DNA from: Leishmania infantum JPCM5
Taxonomy: Eukaryota; Euglenozoa; Kinetoplastea; Trypanosomatida; Trypanosomatidae
Assembly: GCF_000002875.2 (NCBI RefSeq)
Contig: NC_009418.2
Span: 914,130-978,129 of the forward strand
DNA length: 64,000 nucleotides
Reading direction: 5' to 3'
Shown here: positions 10,028 through 20,728 of the stretch, piece by piece
Position numbering within the stretch: the stretch's first letter is position 1
Layout of the letters: each line of letters opens with the position of its first letter
Translations under genes and position numbers: made by a program
The notes under the pieces: generated by a model
What the model saw: the letters and a program-made list of their open reading frames with translations, nothing else
Told to the model about the DNA's origin: nothing
Database searches by the model: none

Positions 10028-10839
10028 CGTGTTTTTTGTCCGCGTCCGCTGTAGTGATGTATCCGTCCACTTGTCCAGAGATGAAACACCAGCAAGGAGC
10101 GAGAGGTAAGCGCATTTCATCGGGAGGGGCGGATGCGGGTGTGAGGCATCCGTGGAGAAAAGAGTGGTGCAATCAAAGACGGAGAGGGGAAGGTGAACAG
10201 AAGATCGAGTGGGACGTGCACACACGAGATGAAAACACCGGAGCGTCAGGCATGCGTAAACAAAACAGCAACAACAAAAAAAAATGCTGGTCGCACAACG
10301 GCGTTCGAGAGCGAGAGCCTCTGCTTCTCTTGCACTCCGATCGGCTCCCGCACTACCACCACCACCACCCACGTGCAGCTAATATCGGTCCATGCGGTTC
10401 AGCAGGAGAGAGAGAAGCACATCGCTAACAGGGTGCGCACTGCACAGAAGCGAAGAATACGACTGGGCTCTTGTTTGCTTGCCTCCTGTGACTCTTTTCG
10501 TGGTACTATTATCCAGTTGACTTGGAAGATTTGCAGGCGATAAAACGAACACAAGACCGAGCGCGCAATGAGCACAGGTACTAACAATCACACTCGCATA
10601 CGCAAATGATGAGCAGCCAAGACCGGGCAAAACACGCACACGCACTAAAGGCTGAGACGTCATGTTGGCGAGGAAGAAAAGACGGGCACAGCCTCCATCC
10701 GCTCCGGGTCGCACGGCGATCAACCTTGAGCACAAGAATGGAGAGTGAGGGAGTGCGCTCGAAGAGGACAGGAAGCACCGACGCCGCTTTGAGCGCAAAA
10801 CGCGTGCGTCATCAGCGCCTTCTCCACTTCCTGATCGCC
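10028..10839. other. Spacer between ALG2 and the aminotransferase gene
   Basis: This stretch holds the aminotransferase 5' UTR and ALG2 3' flank. It includes the splice tract at about 10157-10215 and a short CAC-trinucleotide run near 10360-10370. No gene is seen. Confidence 0.55.
10070..10071 (-). promoter_or_regulatory. Predicted trans-splice acceptor of the aminotransferase gene
   Basis: This is the first AG (CT on the plus strand) downstream of the pyrimidine-rich tract at 10157-10215; none occurs between the two. It lies between the candidate ATGs at 10120 and 10027, so it decides for the downstream start. Trypanosomatid trans-splicing usually uses the first AG after the tract. Confidence 0.5.
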
Positions 10840-12492
10840 TCAGTCGCTCTTTGCCTTTTGTGAAGATTTACCTGCCTTTGAGGCGGCCTCTTTCTTGGCA
10901 AGCTCGATGCCCTCAGCCAACAACTTCTTGTCCGCCTCACTCCGCAGGCGCACCAGGCGCGTCACTAGCTGCATGCTGAACGCCTCCATGCTGAACTTCT
11001 CGAGGACGCGGGCGCGACCTTGTGCACCAACCTTGGCGGCGTAGACCGGGTCGCGCGCAAAGCGCGCCATCTTCTCCGCAAACGCCGCCGGCTCCGGCGA
11101 CGACAAGAGTCCGCCGCACTTTGACGGGTCTTCCAGCTCCACGCTGCCGACGCTCTCGCACGGGCCGCCATCGGCGATCGCGACAACCGGCTTCGAGTAC
11201 GCCATGGCCTCCACCGGCACAATGCCGAAGTGTTCACGAGAGGGCGTGTACACGAGTGCCCGCATCTCAGACAGCAGCACGGCCTTTTCATCGTCGCTAA
11301 TGTTCTTTAGGTAGCGCACCTGGGAAGCTGGAATGCGCAGCTTCGTTGTCGCAAGCGCGGCAAGCTCGTCGGCGTACTGCACGTTCTCCGCCAACCGGGG
11401 GTCGTAGCCGCCGGCGATGATCAGCATCAGCGGCTTTTTGCCCTCTGCACCCTTGAACTCGCCCGTCGACAGCAGGAGCGCGAAGGCCTCGATGGCCAGC
11501 TCGATATTTTTCTTACGCTCGTAGCGGTTAATGGAGACGAAGGTGACAGCACCGCTCACTGCCTGTTTCAGCTCCCGCAACGCTGCAGACTGGGACAGGG
11601 CGTCCTCTGTCACCTCGCGTACCTTCATCTCCACCGGCGGGTAAAAGATATCGGTGGCCTCGTGGATTTTGTCGGCCAGCGTCGGGAACGTGTCGATGCA
11701 CACCTGACGCGAGAACTTGGAGTTGCAGACGATGTTCGTTGCAAACTTCATGGAAGAGGCCTCCACCTGGTCGAAGAAGCCGCGATAGGTCTCGTGCCAC
11801 GGAGCCAAACCAGAGCCGGCGCTTTTGAAGGTCCTGTCTGGGTTGCGGTTCGGGTCACAGAGCTGGTCAGGGAAGTGGCTGTAGAAGAGTATCGGTGTTC
11901 TGCCGGCGAAAAAGTGAAGGACCGGCATCGCCGCCGCCACCTGGTCTACAACGAAGCAGTCTGTGTTCGGAAAGCTCCAGCATGTCGCGAAGGCGGCGAA
12001 GCCCATGCGAATCGTGGCGCACAGCACCCTGGCGCGGCCGAAGATACTGGCGGGCAGCGCGCTGCCCCGCACCACAATGCGCACCGTACCATCCGTCGTC
12101 TCCTCGAAGGCTCGACTGCGGTCGTGGTGATTCGTGACGATGATCAACTCGACGAGGCGGATCGATTGGCGTTTCTGGAGTCCAACAGCGGCATCGATGA
12201 TCAGCCGCTCCGCGCCACCGATGCCGAGGTCCGGGTGGAGGAAGGCGACGCGCAACGGCTCCTTGGACAGCAGGTCAGCTGACGCATCGGTCTCAGGCGC
12301 GCGGTCCTCACCCTCCCTCTCCTCCACCGCACCGTTCCCCAAAGGCCCGTACAGTTTTTCGTAAGCGTCGACGACCCTCTTCCGCCTCTGCACGTACATC
12401 TCCGTCGTCCGGATGCGCACAAACATAATGAGGTAGTTCACCACACACGCCGCCCCGAAGGCGTAGAGGAAACCGAGCAGCATGAGCTCCAT
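10840..12492 (-). CDS. ALG2: ALG2 alpha-1,3/1,6-mannosyltransferase
   Basis: The 550-aa product is the GT4-family enzyme that adds the second and third mannoses to Man1GlcNAc2-PP-dolichol on the cytosolic face of the ER, early in N-glycan precursor synthesis. It has an N-terminal hydrophobic helix (about residues 4-26). A nucleotide-sugar fold follows, with HPDLGIGGAER at 86-96, the ALG2-typical YSHFPDQL segment near 205-215, and the GT4 EX7E signature at Glu420 and Glu428 (EHFGIVPVE). The C-terminus is a Lys/Ala-rich tail without the hydrophobic C-terminal segments described for yeast Alg2. The ATG at 12492 is supported by a pyrimidine tract at 12546-12610 and first AG at 12542-12543, a 5' UTR of about 50 nt. 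Length is a little above the yeast enzyme. The assignment is firm. Confidence 0.95.
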   Translation of the reverse strand: MELMLLGFLYAFGAACVVNYLIMFVRIRTTEMYVQRRKRVVDAYEKLYGPLGNGAVEEREGEDRAPETDASADLLSKEPLRVAFLHPDLGIGGAERLIIDAAVGLQKRQSIRLVELIIVTNHHDRSRAFEETTDGTVRIVVRGSALPASIFGRARVLCATIRMGFAAFATCWSFPNTDCFVVDQVAAAMPVLHFFAGRTPILFYSHFPDQLCDPNRNPDRTFKSAGSGLAPWHETYRGFFDQVEASSMKFATNIVCNSKFSRQVCIDTFPTLADKIHEATDIFYPPVEMKVREVTEDALSQSAALRELKQAVSGAVTFVSINRYERKKNIELAIEAFALLLSTGEFKGAEGKKPLMLIIAGGYDPRLAENVQYADELAALATTKLRIPASQVRYLKNISDDEKAVLLSEMRALVYTPSREHFGIVPVEAMAYSKPVVAIADGGPCESVGSVELEDPSKCGGLLSSPEPAAFAEKMARFARDPVYAAKVGAQGRARVLEKFSMEAFSMQLVTRLVRLRSEADKKLLAEGIELAKKEAASKAGKSSQKAKSD

Positions 12493-15150
12493 TTTTGTCT
12501 GTTCTGCTCACTCGCGATGAGCTTATCTGTTCCTCTTTTTTCTTGAGGTTGAGAAAGACGAAGAAGAGGAGTCAAAGGACGAGAAGAGCATGCAAAGAAG
12601 AGCAAAGCAGCACTTTAATACATGCATAGGTCGGATGCGACTGGGACATGGAGGGGAGAGACGGACGTGGTGTGTAGGGGTGAGGGGCGTGTAGAGGTGA
12701 GCAGGCGCAGCGTGCGATCCGGCCGATGTAGGGCCGATCTTGTCGCTGAGACAACGCAGACACAAAAATACAAAAAAAAATAGAAGGCAGAATAATAGAG
12801 ATAGCGGCAGCAGCGGCAGGGAACAAGGTCACGCGGGCGGACGAAAGAGAGATAGTTAGATGTATGTACGTATATGTACACACAAGCAAAGCGAGCACTT
12901 GCTCCGCACGATAGCGTTACCCGGAACGCGTGAATGCGCTCTGGTCAAAGGGGGCGGACGTCTATGATTGAAAAGGCGTCAAGGGGACGGCAAAGGGAGT
13001 GTAGACGCGGGGGGGGGAGGGGCACAGGGAGAGAGAAAGAAACAGGACGCGGGAGGGGAAAAGGGCGCCAACCGTTACGAGACCGCCCAACTGCCAGTTG
13101 CCGAAAAGACACCCGGCGCAGAGGGGCAGGAAAAAAAAAGGAGAGAAAGAGGTACAGAAGGGGAGGATGTACGAGAGAAAACAGTGATGGCGTATGCAGC
13201 GATCACCCGATGAGGTGGAGGGGGGGCGAGGAGAGCGTTACATCTGCGGCAAGCCAAGAGCACATGGTTGTGTCGCGGTGCCGTAGGAGTACGCCGCCTC
13301 GTAACTTACTCCGCCTCCAGTGAGTGGCAGCTCTGAATAGCATTGTCATGCGCTCCAGTACGCTCAAAGAAACGCTGGCGTTCGTTTTTTTTTTGGTTTT
13401 CCGCAGAGGCTGACGTTCCGTCTAGTAAAATGTGTGCGTCGCTTCCCCGATGCGCATTCGCCCAACATGATGTCCTTGAAACTAGATGTGCGCTGCCTAC
13501 CGTGCTGAGCAGCGCACACACCGCCAACGCGAGTTTGCACAACGACACACCCACGCGTGCTGCCCTTCTCGGCCGTCGAGCATACCGGCAAGCCGTGCAC
13601 TCTCTTCAGCTGCGGTATGCACTTTGTTTTTCCTTCGCTCTCCGATCTACACGAGCCACCGCCGACACTCACCTCACAGCCCATCACGACTGTCTCCTGC
13701 CTGTCCCGACATATTCACTCTTGCTGCTGAGCGCGCGCATAAGAGAAAGAGGGGGGGGACAAGATCGAGGCAATAGTGAATATACAGCGGCCGATAAGAC
13801 GGCAGGGCATCCCCTTCAGGAAAACAGGCTCGGAGGGGTGAGGAGGGAAGAAGGAAGAACCACAGACGATTCCGTGAGATACACCGGTACACGCTAGGGC
13901 GAAACTACAACACAACAGCAAAAAAACAAGAAAATAGATGAGACTCACATCAAGAACAAAAAGCCTGCCCACAGGCACACACACACGCACACACGCGCAA
14001 ACTCACGTACATAGAAGCGAAAAAGTAATAATAATAAGAGAGTAGGGACTCTCGACATCTGTCCCTCTTCCCCTCTCTCTCAACGAGCAGCACACACACA
14101 CAAGCACACAGAGCAACGGCATCATGGGAGAGAGGCCCAGACATCCAGCACACAAAAGAAAAAGAAAACGAAACATCCACGCTCACACCTCGCCGGCTCG
14201 CACAGAAACAGAGGCACAAACACCTGCTCGCACATGCACGCATTCACATACACATGCACACACAGAGGGGCAAGCGCTAACATGCCCAAGTGCCTCAAGC
14301 AGACGCAGGGCACATCACGAGAAAGAAACAGAAAAAAAAAGAGGGGGAGTGCGAACATACTTGCGGGCGAGTGGAAGCGAGAAGGAAAAAAAAAGGTGGA
14401 GGGGGCACCGTCGAAAAGCAAGCGAAAATACAAACCATAGGAAAAACACGACAAAGGCGAGCGAAACGGGACAAAACAAAAGGGGCAGTCTTCTCTAATC
14501 ACAGAAAAAGGAAAGAAGAGGGCATGGAGACATGAAACTCACAAAGATTGAAGGCAAGCCAACACGAAACAAAATAAAAAAATCGTGGGGGGAGGGTGGC
14601 GGAGAAGCCGCCAGCAAGCGGCATGTCAGTTTTGCTTGTGAATGCGCAAGCGGCGTCTCGAGCCTGCGCGACGACCCACGGAAACTGCACCAAGCGAGCC
14701 AATCAACCGAGGAATCCAGCCACCCCCACGCGCGCTACCCTAGTCTAACATACGGCGTGCATGTAAAGACGGCCAACATAAAGAACAAGATGAGGCTCAT
14801 AGCCCCATACATTAGGCAGCATAGAAAGGCAAAACGAAGCGCAAACATCGCCAGAGAGAGAGAGACCAAAAATATCACGGAGGAGGAGGAAGGAGGGGAG
14901 GTGGAGAATGGACAAGAGGCGGACGCAGTAGGTGGGCCATGCAATCAACAAGAGCGCAGTGCGAAAACAAAAAAAAAGAAGAAACGGAAGAGCAGAAACG
15001 AATCAGCCATAGCGAACGAGTGCGAGACGCTCTGTTCGTTTTTCTTACCCCACCATGAGCAGAGGGTGTCCGAAGAGGTGAAAGAAGGCCGGTGGCAGAG
15101 GCGCTACTGCGCCTTTCCGTCCCCGCATACGGACGACTCCGTGCGTGACA
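12493..15150. other. Spacer between the TPR-DnaJ gene and ALG2
   Basis: This spacer of about 2.7 kb holds the ALG2 5' UTR (tract 12546-12610, AG 12542-12543) and, most likely, the long 3' UTR of the TPR-DnaJ gene. It is strongly purine-rich on the plus strand with CA-rich patches around 13970-14000 and 14090-14270 and a poly-G run near 13010. No credible gene is seen. Confidence 0.55.
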
Positions 15151-17577
15151 CTACCAAAAGCCGTTGCCGCCGGCGCGGTGACGACCGCGGTAGTAGTCGT
15201 TTGCGCTGCCACCGCTGTATGTGGAGGAGAAATTGAACCCGCCAGCACGCGTGAAGCGCTCGCGATCCTGCTTCGCGTCGTACTCGCGCCTCTTCACGGC
15301 ATCCACCAAGGTGGCGTACGCTTCACTGATAATTTTGAATTTGTGCTCGGCCCGCTCGCGCTCGACCTCATCCAGGCCAATGCACTTGTCCGGGTGCCAC
15401 CGCAGCGAGAGCTCGCGGTACTTGAGCTTGATCTCTCGCTCTGTCGCGGTGCGAGAGACACCTAATTGAAAGTAAAAGTCCCTCTCCTTCTCCGCCTCCT
15501 TGGCCAGGTTCTGCTCTGCCGCTCTCAGCTCCCGGGCCAGCTCGCGGTCGGTGCCGTCGTACTCGATCGCCTTCTTGAAGTCCCGCACGGCGGCAAAGTG
15601 GTCGCCGAGGTGTTCGTGGCAGCGCGCGCGGCGCGCGTACGCCTTGTAGAACTCCTTGTCGATCTGCAGCGTCTTGGTGCAGTCCTCGACGCCCTCCCGG
15701 TAGCGGCCCAACTCCTTATACGCGGCGGCGCGGTTGCAGTAGAGCACGCGCAGCACCTGATCGTTGTCAGCGGCGGCCTGAATAGCGACCGTGTAGTACT
15801 CGGCCGCCGGGCCGTAGTTCTTCTTGTTGAAGTTTGAGTTGCCCTTCTGCTTACCGTCGTCAACGGCATCAATCTTCTTCAGAAGCTCGTTGCAGGCGTC
15901 GTCCAGCTGCGCCGCGTCCACGATGCACTTCCGCGCCCGCTCAAAGTACTCGAAGCCGGAGAGGTAGAGGCACTCGCTCATGATGCGGCACGCAGCCGGG
16001 GTGCGCGTGGAGTACGAGAGCGCCTCCAGCACCTCCACGGCGCGCATGTAGTGGCGCTGCTCCCGCAGCGACTCGGCACTTCGAACTCGAAACGGCACGG
16101 TATCGCTGAACTGAGCAACCAACATCCGGTACTGCTCATCGCCTTCCGGAGTGCCGAAGCAACGCTCGGCGTGGCGGTACGCCTCGAGGCCGCTCTTGTA
16201 CCGGGCAAGCTCCGCCTCCATGTCGCTGGTCAAGCGATCCTTCGGCGTGCTTTCCATGATCTCCACGGCACGCTTCAGATTTCCCATCGTGCAGGCAGAG
16301 CGAGCGGCGCGCGACAGCATCTTCACGCTGCCCGGGTCCAGGCGCACTACCTCGAGGCAGTCCTCAATGCACTCGTTGTACCGTTGCGCCATATAGTGGG
16401 CAGCACTACGGTTGCCGTAGAGGAACTTGACGTTCGACTGATGATCCATCGGCTGCAGCTTGATTGCCTTGGTATACAGCTCCAACGCAGCGACGTACTC
16501 CGCGTTCTCATACTTGCGGTCCGCCTCCAGCTTGTACTGTCGGCTCGAGACGCCGTTAGGCTTCCCGGCAGCTGCCGCCGGTGCGGCTCGCGCTGCGATG
16601 GCAACGCTTCTGCGCGTCGTGATCTCCGCGCGGCTAGAGGCTTCCGCGCTACCGATCTGGTGGCGCTCGGCCATCTCGGCATCCGTCAGCTCCGCTAAGA
16701 CCGCTTGCATCGCCGCTGTGGAGGTGGCAGCAGCCGGAGCCGGCGAGCCGGGCGAAGCGACAGCCGCCGTCTCCTCTTTTACCGTCGGCTCTGTGCCGTT
16801 GGGCTGCGTGGCGCTCACTGGAAACGGTCGCTTCGCGCGCAGAATGCGGCGATCGCCCACAAAGTCGTCGTTTGGCTCAGGCAGTCCCGCTGCCGCCTTC
16901 AGCGCTCGCAGCACCTCTCGCAGCGGCCGCGGCAACTCTGTGATGTGGGTACCTGGCAAGGCCAGAGCGCAACGCCGGCACGCTACCGACGCATGCGCCC
17001 CGATGAGCACAACATCTACCACCACCTTGGCGCACAAAGCACACCTGAGGTGTCGCTCGGAGAGGTTCTTGGCAAACTCCATCACCCCTGGACGCTCATC
17101 GTTGGCCGTGGCGCCGCTTGCGTTAGCCGAGCTGCGCAATGCGTGGCCGCTGCTGACCCCGCTTCCATTGCTGACGTTCGGCGCCAAGGTGGATGTAGGG
17201 CTCGTCTGCTGCTGTGACAGTCCTGTCGCGGCGGCACCGGCGCCGGTCGGGCGGCGACTGAAAACGGTGAAGCCGTTCTCGTCCTTCGGGTCCGTGAATC
17301 GAGCTGTGGCGCCGTTGACACCGCGATGGGCAGAAGTTCCACCTTGTAGCTTGTCTGTCGCGCCAGCTCGGACGCCGCTGATCTTGTTGACGTTGAGGTT
17401 GTTTGGCCAGGCCAGGCCGCTCGCGCTGGCGGTGGCCGTGTTCAGCGACAGCTCTGGCGAGCGGTTCCCCGCATCGGTGCCGACGTCGCGCGGGTCAACG
17501 GTGGGCTCTTCCAGCTCAGACGAGGAGGAGGCCGATGAAGACACCACCTCCGGCTCCATTCCAAGGGCGGTGCTCAT
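15151..17577 (-). CDS. TPR-repeat DnaJ co-chaperone (DNAJC7-like)
   Basis: The 808-aa product is a J-domain co-chaperone expected to recruit Hsp70 and hold clients or Hsp90/Hsp70 C-termini through tetratricopeptide repeats. The first 330 residues are mostly Ser/Ala/Pro-rich and disordered, but include a paired CxxC module (Cys179/182 and about 199/202) that may bind zinc. TPR-type helices start near 346 (Y.NAEYVAALELYTKAIKL), and a second cluster starts near 574 (GNSNFNKKNYGPAAEYYTVA). The J domain covers about 695-765 with the essential HPD at 728-730 and no C-terminal substrate domain. This order (two TPR blocks then J) matches DNAJC7/TPR2. I chose the ATG at 17577; the frame continues 45 codons upstream through low-complexity sequence that looks like leader. 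The function of the zinc-like module is unknown. Confidence 0.9.
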   Translation of the reverse strand: MSTALGMEPEVVSSSASSSSELEEPTVDPRDVGTDAGNRSPELSLNTATASASGLAWPNNLNVNKISGVRAGATDKLQGGTSAHRGVNGATARFTDPKDENGFTVFSRRPTGAGAAATGLSQQQTSPTSTLAPNVSNGSGVSSGHALRSSANASGATANDERPGVMEFAKNLSERHLRCALCAKVVVDVVLIGAHASVACRRCALALPGTHITELPRPLREVLRALKAAAGLPEPNDDFVGDRRILRAKRPFPVSATQPNGTEPTVKEETAAVASPGSPAPAAATSTAAMQAVLAELTDAEMAERHQIGSAEASSRAEITTRRSVAIAARAAPAAAAGKPNGVSSRQYKLEADRKYENAEYVAALELYTKAIKLQPMDHQSNVKFLYGNRSAAHYMAQRYNECIEDCLEVVRLDPGSVKMLSRAARSACTMGNLKRAVEIMESTPKDRLTSDMEAELARYKSGLEAYRHAERCFGTPEGDEQYRMLVAQFSDTVPFRVRSAESLREQRHYMRAVEVLEALSYSTRTPAACRIMSECLYLSGFEYFERARKCIVDAAQLDDACNELLKKIDAVDDGKQKGNSNFNKKNYGPAAEYYTVAIQAAADNDQVLRVLYCNRAAAYKELGRYREGVEDCTKTLQIDKEFYKAYARRARCHEHLGDHFAAVRDFKKAIEYDGTDRELARELRAAEQNLAKEAEKERDFYFQLGVSRTATEREIKLKYRELSLRWHPDKCIGLDEVERERAEHKFKIISEAYATLVDAVKRREYDAKQDRERFTRAGGFNFSSTYSGGSANDYYRGRHRAGGNGFW

Positions 17578-20161
17578 GGCGCGCGCGTTTGTGATCGGGG
17601 GGTCGAGGGAAGCGAGCGGGGAGAACAGGTGAGAAACTATGCAGAGGCGCGCGTTGTGTCCTGTGCGCTTCTGCGAGTGGGTGGCTGGGAGGGCGGGTGG
17701 GTTCACCAGCAACGATAATGGCCGCCACGGTCAGCGTCTTGTCGATACCGTCTTGATATTGCGTTGTTTCTGAATGGCGGAGGCGTGGGCGCACGGAGAC
17801 CAATATGAGCGTACGCCACCGCCTCGGGATTGAGCTGGCCTCTGCTCTCCGGCAGTCGCCCTTTTTCTTCTCTGTTTTCTTTTGCGATCTATGAACGTCA
17901 CCGAAAGCGTGAAGGGGATGTCTGGTGCACACGTGGCGCGTCCTCTCCAATTAGTCCCCTCTGAGTGCCTTGTGATGGCGGGGAAAGAAGAAAGGAGAGG
18001 GTGCAGGTTTCTATGTCGCTCACGTGAGAGCAGACGACTGTGCAAGTCCAAACGACGCGCGACGGCGAGAGAGAGAAAACTGTGTGCGTAGTAGTGGGCA
18101 GATGAAACTTCAAAAACCCGTGTGCTCGCACAGCGGCGTGCACACAAACACGCAGGAGAAAGAAAGAGCACCGATCAGCAGTGAACCACAGGCAGCAGGC
18201 ACGGCTAGGGGAAGGGGAAGGGGACTCGACAAACCCGATCGCTGGGAAGCAAAACGGCAACAACTAGAAAAAGGCGTGGCGAAAACAAAACGAAAAACGG
18301 CGAAGGAGCGGCGCCACAGAGAGAGAAAGAGAGAAGACACAGATCATACACGCATAAACAAAAACAAACAACAACAGGGAAAAAAGGAAAACAGCGGCGC
18401 ACGCACGGCGTTGAGGAAGAATATGTGGTAGTCCGTTGCAGAGGCGAGACGCCGGGGAGAGAGAAGAACAGAAAGGTATATATGCGTGCTTGGATGTGTG
18501 TGTGAGGTGAGGGGGAGGGGGACTGAGCGTCGCGGGAGCTATTTGAACAGGGCACACACCACAGGAGAGCAGCCAGGGCACGGGAAGGGCAGGAGTGAGG
18601 CTGCGGTTGACACGGGCGGCAGCCAGGGTCTCTAGGAGGAAGAAGTAAAAGGAAGGTGCGAGTCTGATAGAGGGCCAAGTGAATAACGGAGCGGTAGTTC
18701 GGTACGCGGTTTCACGGTCAGGAAGCAGAGGGTATGCAAAATAAGAGCCAAGCCGCACTGACAAGCAAACGAAATTACGCTGCGCCGGGAGTATGAGGAA
18801 GGCGGTGAGGGGCCGTCCAAGCGCCTCCCCGTCTGCACGGTGACAATCAGAAGCAAACAAAAAGCTGATGCTCAGTGCCAACACCGCAGCAGCAGAAAAG
18901 GTACAGAGACGCGACCACGAGTTGCTGCTCTTCACTTCGGGAAGAGGACTGTCAAGGGGAGGGGAGAGAGAAAAGAGGAGGCTCGGGGTTATCGTCCCCG
19001 GATGAGAAAAGCCACATAGAGGTGGGCGATACGAATTCGCAATTTAACGCCGTTCCGCGTTGACGAGCAAGCACACGAGCAGGAGGAGGGCAGGGGAGGG
19101 GGCGAGTCAAAGGCGCGCGATCAGCGCACGAGGAATGGAGTCGAAAAAAAAAAAAAGGAATTGGAGGAAAGTAGAATGGGAGGCGGTGGTAGATGCATCG
19201 GTTCCGCGCGATAGAGAACGGAAGCAGCCGGTGGCGTTACCCTCTTGCGTTTCTTCGCACCTCCAGTGAGCACAGAACTACCTCTGCTCGTAGCGAGCAA
19301 GCGGATAGCTGGCGAAACCCTCTTTCTTTTATGTCGTCTGCCAAGAGCGCTGTGCAGCAAAGACGAACGAGAAGCATAGGAAGCAGTCCGCCCATGAAAG
19401 ATGCGCTGCAACTCGCCACGTCTTGCTCCGCTTGATTTCAGCTTGTCACGGAAGCTACTGTAGTTTTAGGCCCATCCGTGTGTGTGTGCGTTTCGCTATT
19501 TTGTTGTTGTTGCCTCACGCACTCACACGAGCGTGAGGGCCTAGGTTGTGGGTGTGCACTAAAGCACAAGCACGCGTAGAACAATCCTCGAGCCGGCGGC
19601 GTATACCGTACAGTGAAACGCTTAATCATCAACCCAACGCCCCAGACACCAAAAAAAAACACAAACAACGAAGCGCTCCGCAAAGAAGCGCGCGCGCCAC
19701 CATCATACGCTCTTTGTTCGCCAACGCAGACAGACATGAACGTGCGTTGAGAGAACACATCTTCAACCGCATATGCGCGACTGAGCACCCTCGAGGCACA
19801 CACGGAATGAGCGAGAGGGCGAGCGGAAAAAAAAACGCGGAAAAAGGAACATGAACTAGCGCATTCAACCACGCGCCAGCAAAGACATCAACGTGCGTCA
19901 GGAGTGGACTGGCAGGGGCAAAACAGTGCGTGTACACACGCTCCCAACACACACCGGTGCATACGCAATTAAGCATTCTGGAACGGCAAGTGGGTTGTTA
20001 AAGTGGCAACAAAACCACCAAAGGCGGCATGCTTCACAAAAAAAAAAAGATGGGGAGATATAGACAGAGAGCGCGAGGCGGGGGAGCAGCGTGCGGAGCA
20101 GAGGAGGCGAGCAGCAAGATGGTGTGGATTCAAGTAGACAACATTACAAAAGCGGCACCCG
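17578..20161. other. Spacer between the zinc-ribbon gene and the TPR-DnaJ gene
   Basis: This is purine-rich (plus strand) low-complexity spacer, expected to hold the 3' UTR of the zinc-ribbon gene and the 5' UTR of the TPR-DnaJ gene. No credible gene or RNA is seen. Confidence 0.55.
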
Positions 20162-20728
20162 CTATGCGTGTGCCTTCATGCGCTTCCGCAGCTTCTGCGC
20201 CTCCTGCCGCAGACGATTATCGGACTTCGTCCCCTTGCACTCCTTACATTTCCAACCGTGTAAGCGGTGAATCATGCCGGGAACGTTGAACCGACCGCAC
20301 ACCACACACAACCTCGGCATTGTCGCTCCGTTTGACGTGGAGCGGCCTTCGCTACTGGATCTGGAGTGGAAGCTACTTGTTGTTGCCGTGCCAAAGCTGC
20401 CGTGCAGATCAGATGGCGGCGGGATATTGAAGGTGCTCTCCGCCAGCGGCACCAGAAACTCGATCGGGATGGACATAAAGAGGGGATAACGGTAGCCGGC
20501 GGGGGAGAGGTTGGTGGGGCAGAACTGAACCATTACAAGGTTCTCGCCAGTGTAGCGTACCGCGATGCCCTCGAGCTTGCCAGCGCACACCTGCTCCATC
20601 GCCTCGCACCAGTAGCTGTCCGTGAGGTGCTTGCGCAGAGAGGCGCTCGACGCAAGAATGAGATAGGACTCGCCGGGGGTGGCGAAGGCGAAGTTCCTCG
20701 CCGGCTGCTTCTCGATTCGGAACGACAT
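20162..20728 (-). CDS. Small hypothetical protein with C-terminal zinc ribbon
   Basis: I do not recognise the family. The 188-aa product has a compact N-terminal domain (about 1-105) of alternating hydrophobic and polar residues. A Ser/Thr/Gly-rich linker follows (110-136), then a C-terminal four-cysteine module: Cys141-x2-Cys144 and Cys161-x2-Cys164, with His154 and His157 between, then a Lys/Arg-rich tail. The spacing fits a zinc ribbon or knuckle, and the basic tail could bind nucleic acid. The ATG at 20728 is supported by the long CCTCTC-type pyrimidine tract (complement of 20965-21000) and the first following AG at 20800-20801, a 5' UTR of about 70 nt. Codon use matches neighbouring genes. 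Confidence 0.75.
   Translation of the reverse strand: MSFRIEKQPARNFAFATPGESYLILASSASLRKHLTDSYWCEAMEQVCAGKLEGIAVRYTGENLVMVQFCPTNLSPAGYRYPLFMSIPIEFLVPLAESTFNIPPPSDLHGSFGTATTSSFHSRSSSEGRSTSNGATMPRLCVVCGRFNVPGMIHRLHGWKCKECKGTKSDNRLRQEAQKLRKRMKAHA

Noticed and set aside
8963..10372. Longer aminotransferase frame of 469 codons
   Set aside because: The upstream part is Cys/Phe-rich pyrimidine-tract sequence and lies before the predicted splice acceptor at 10070-10071.
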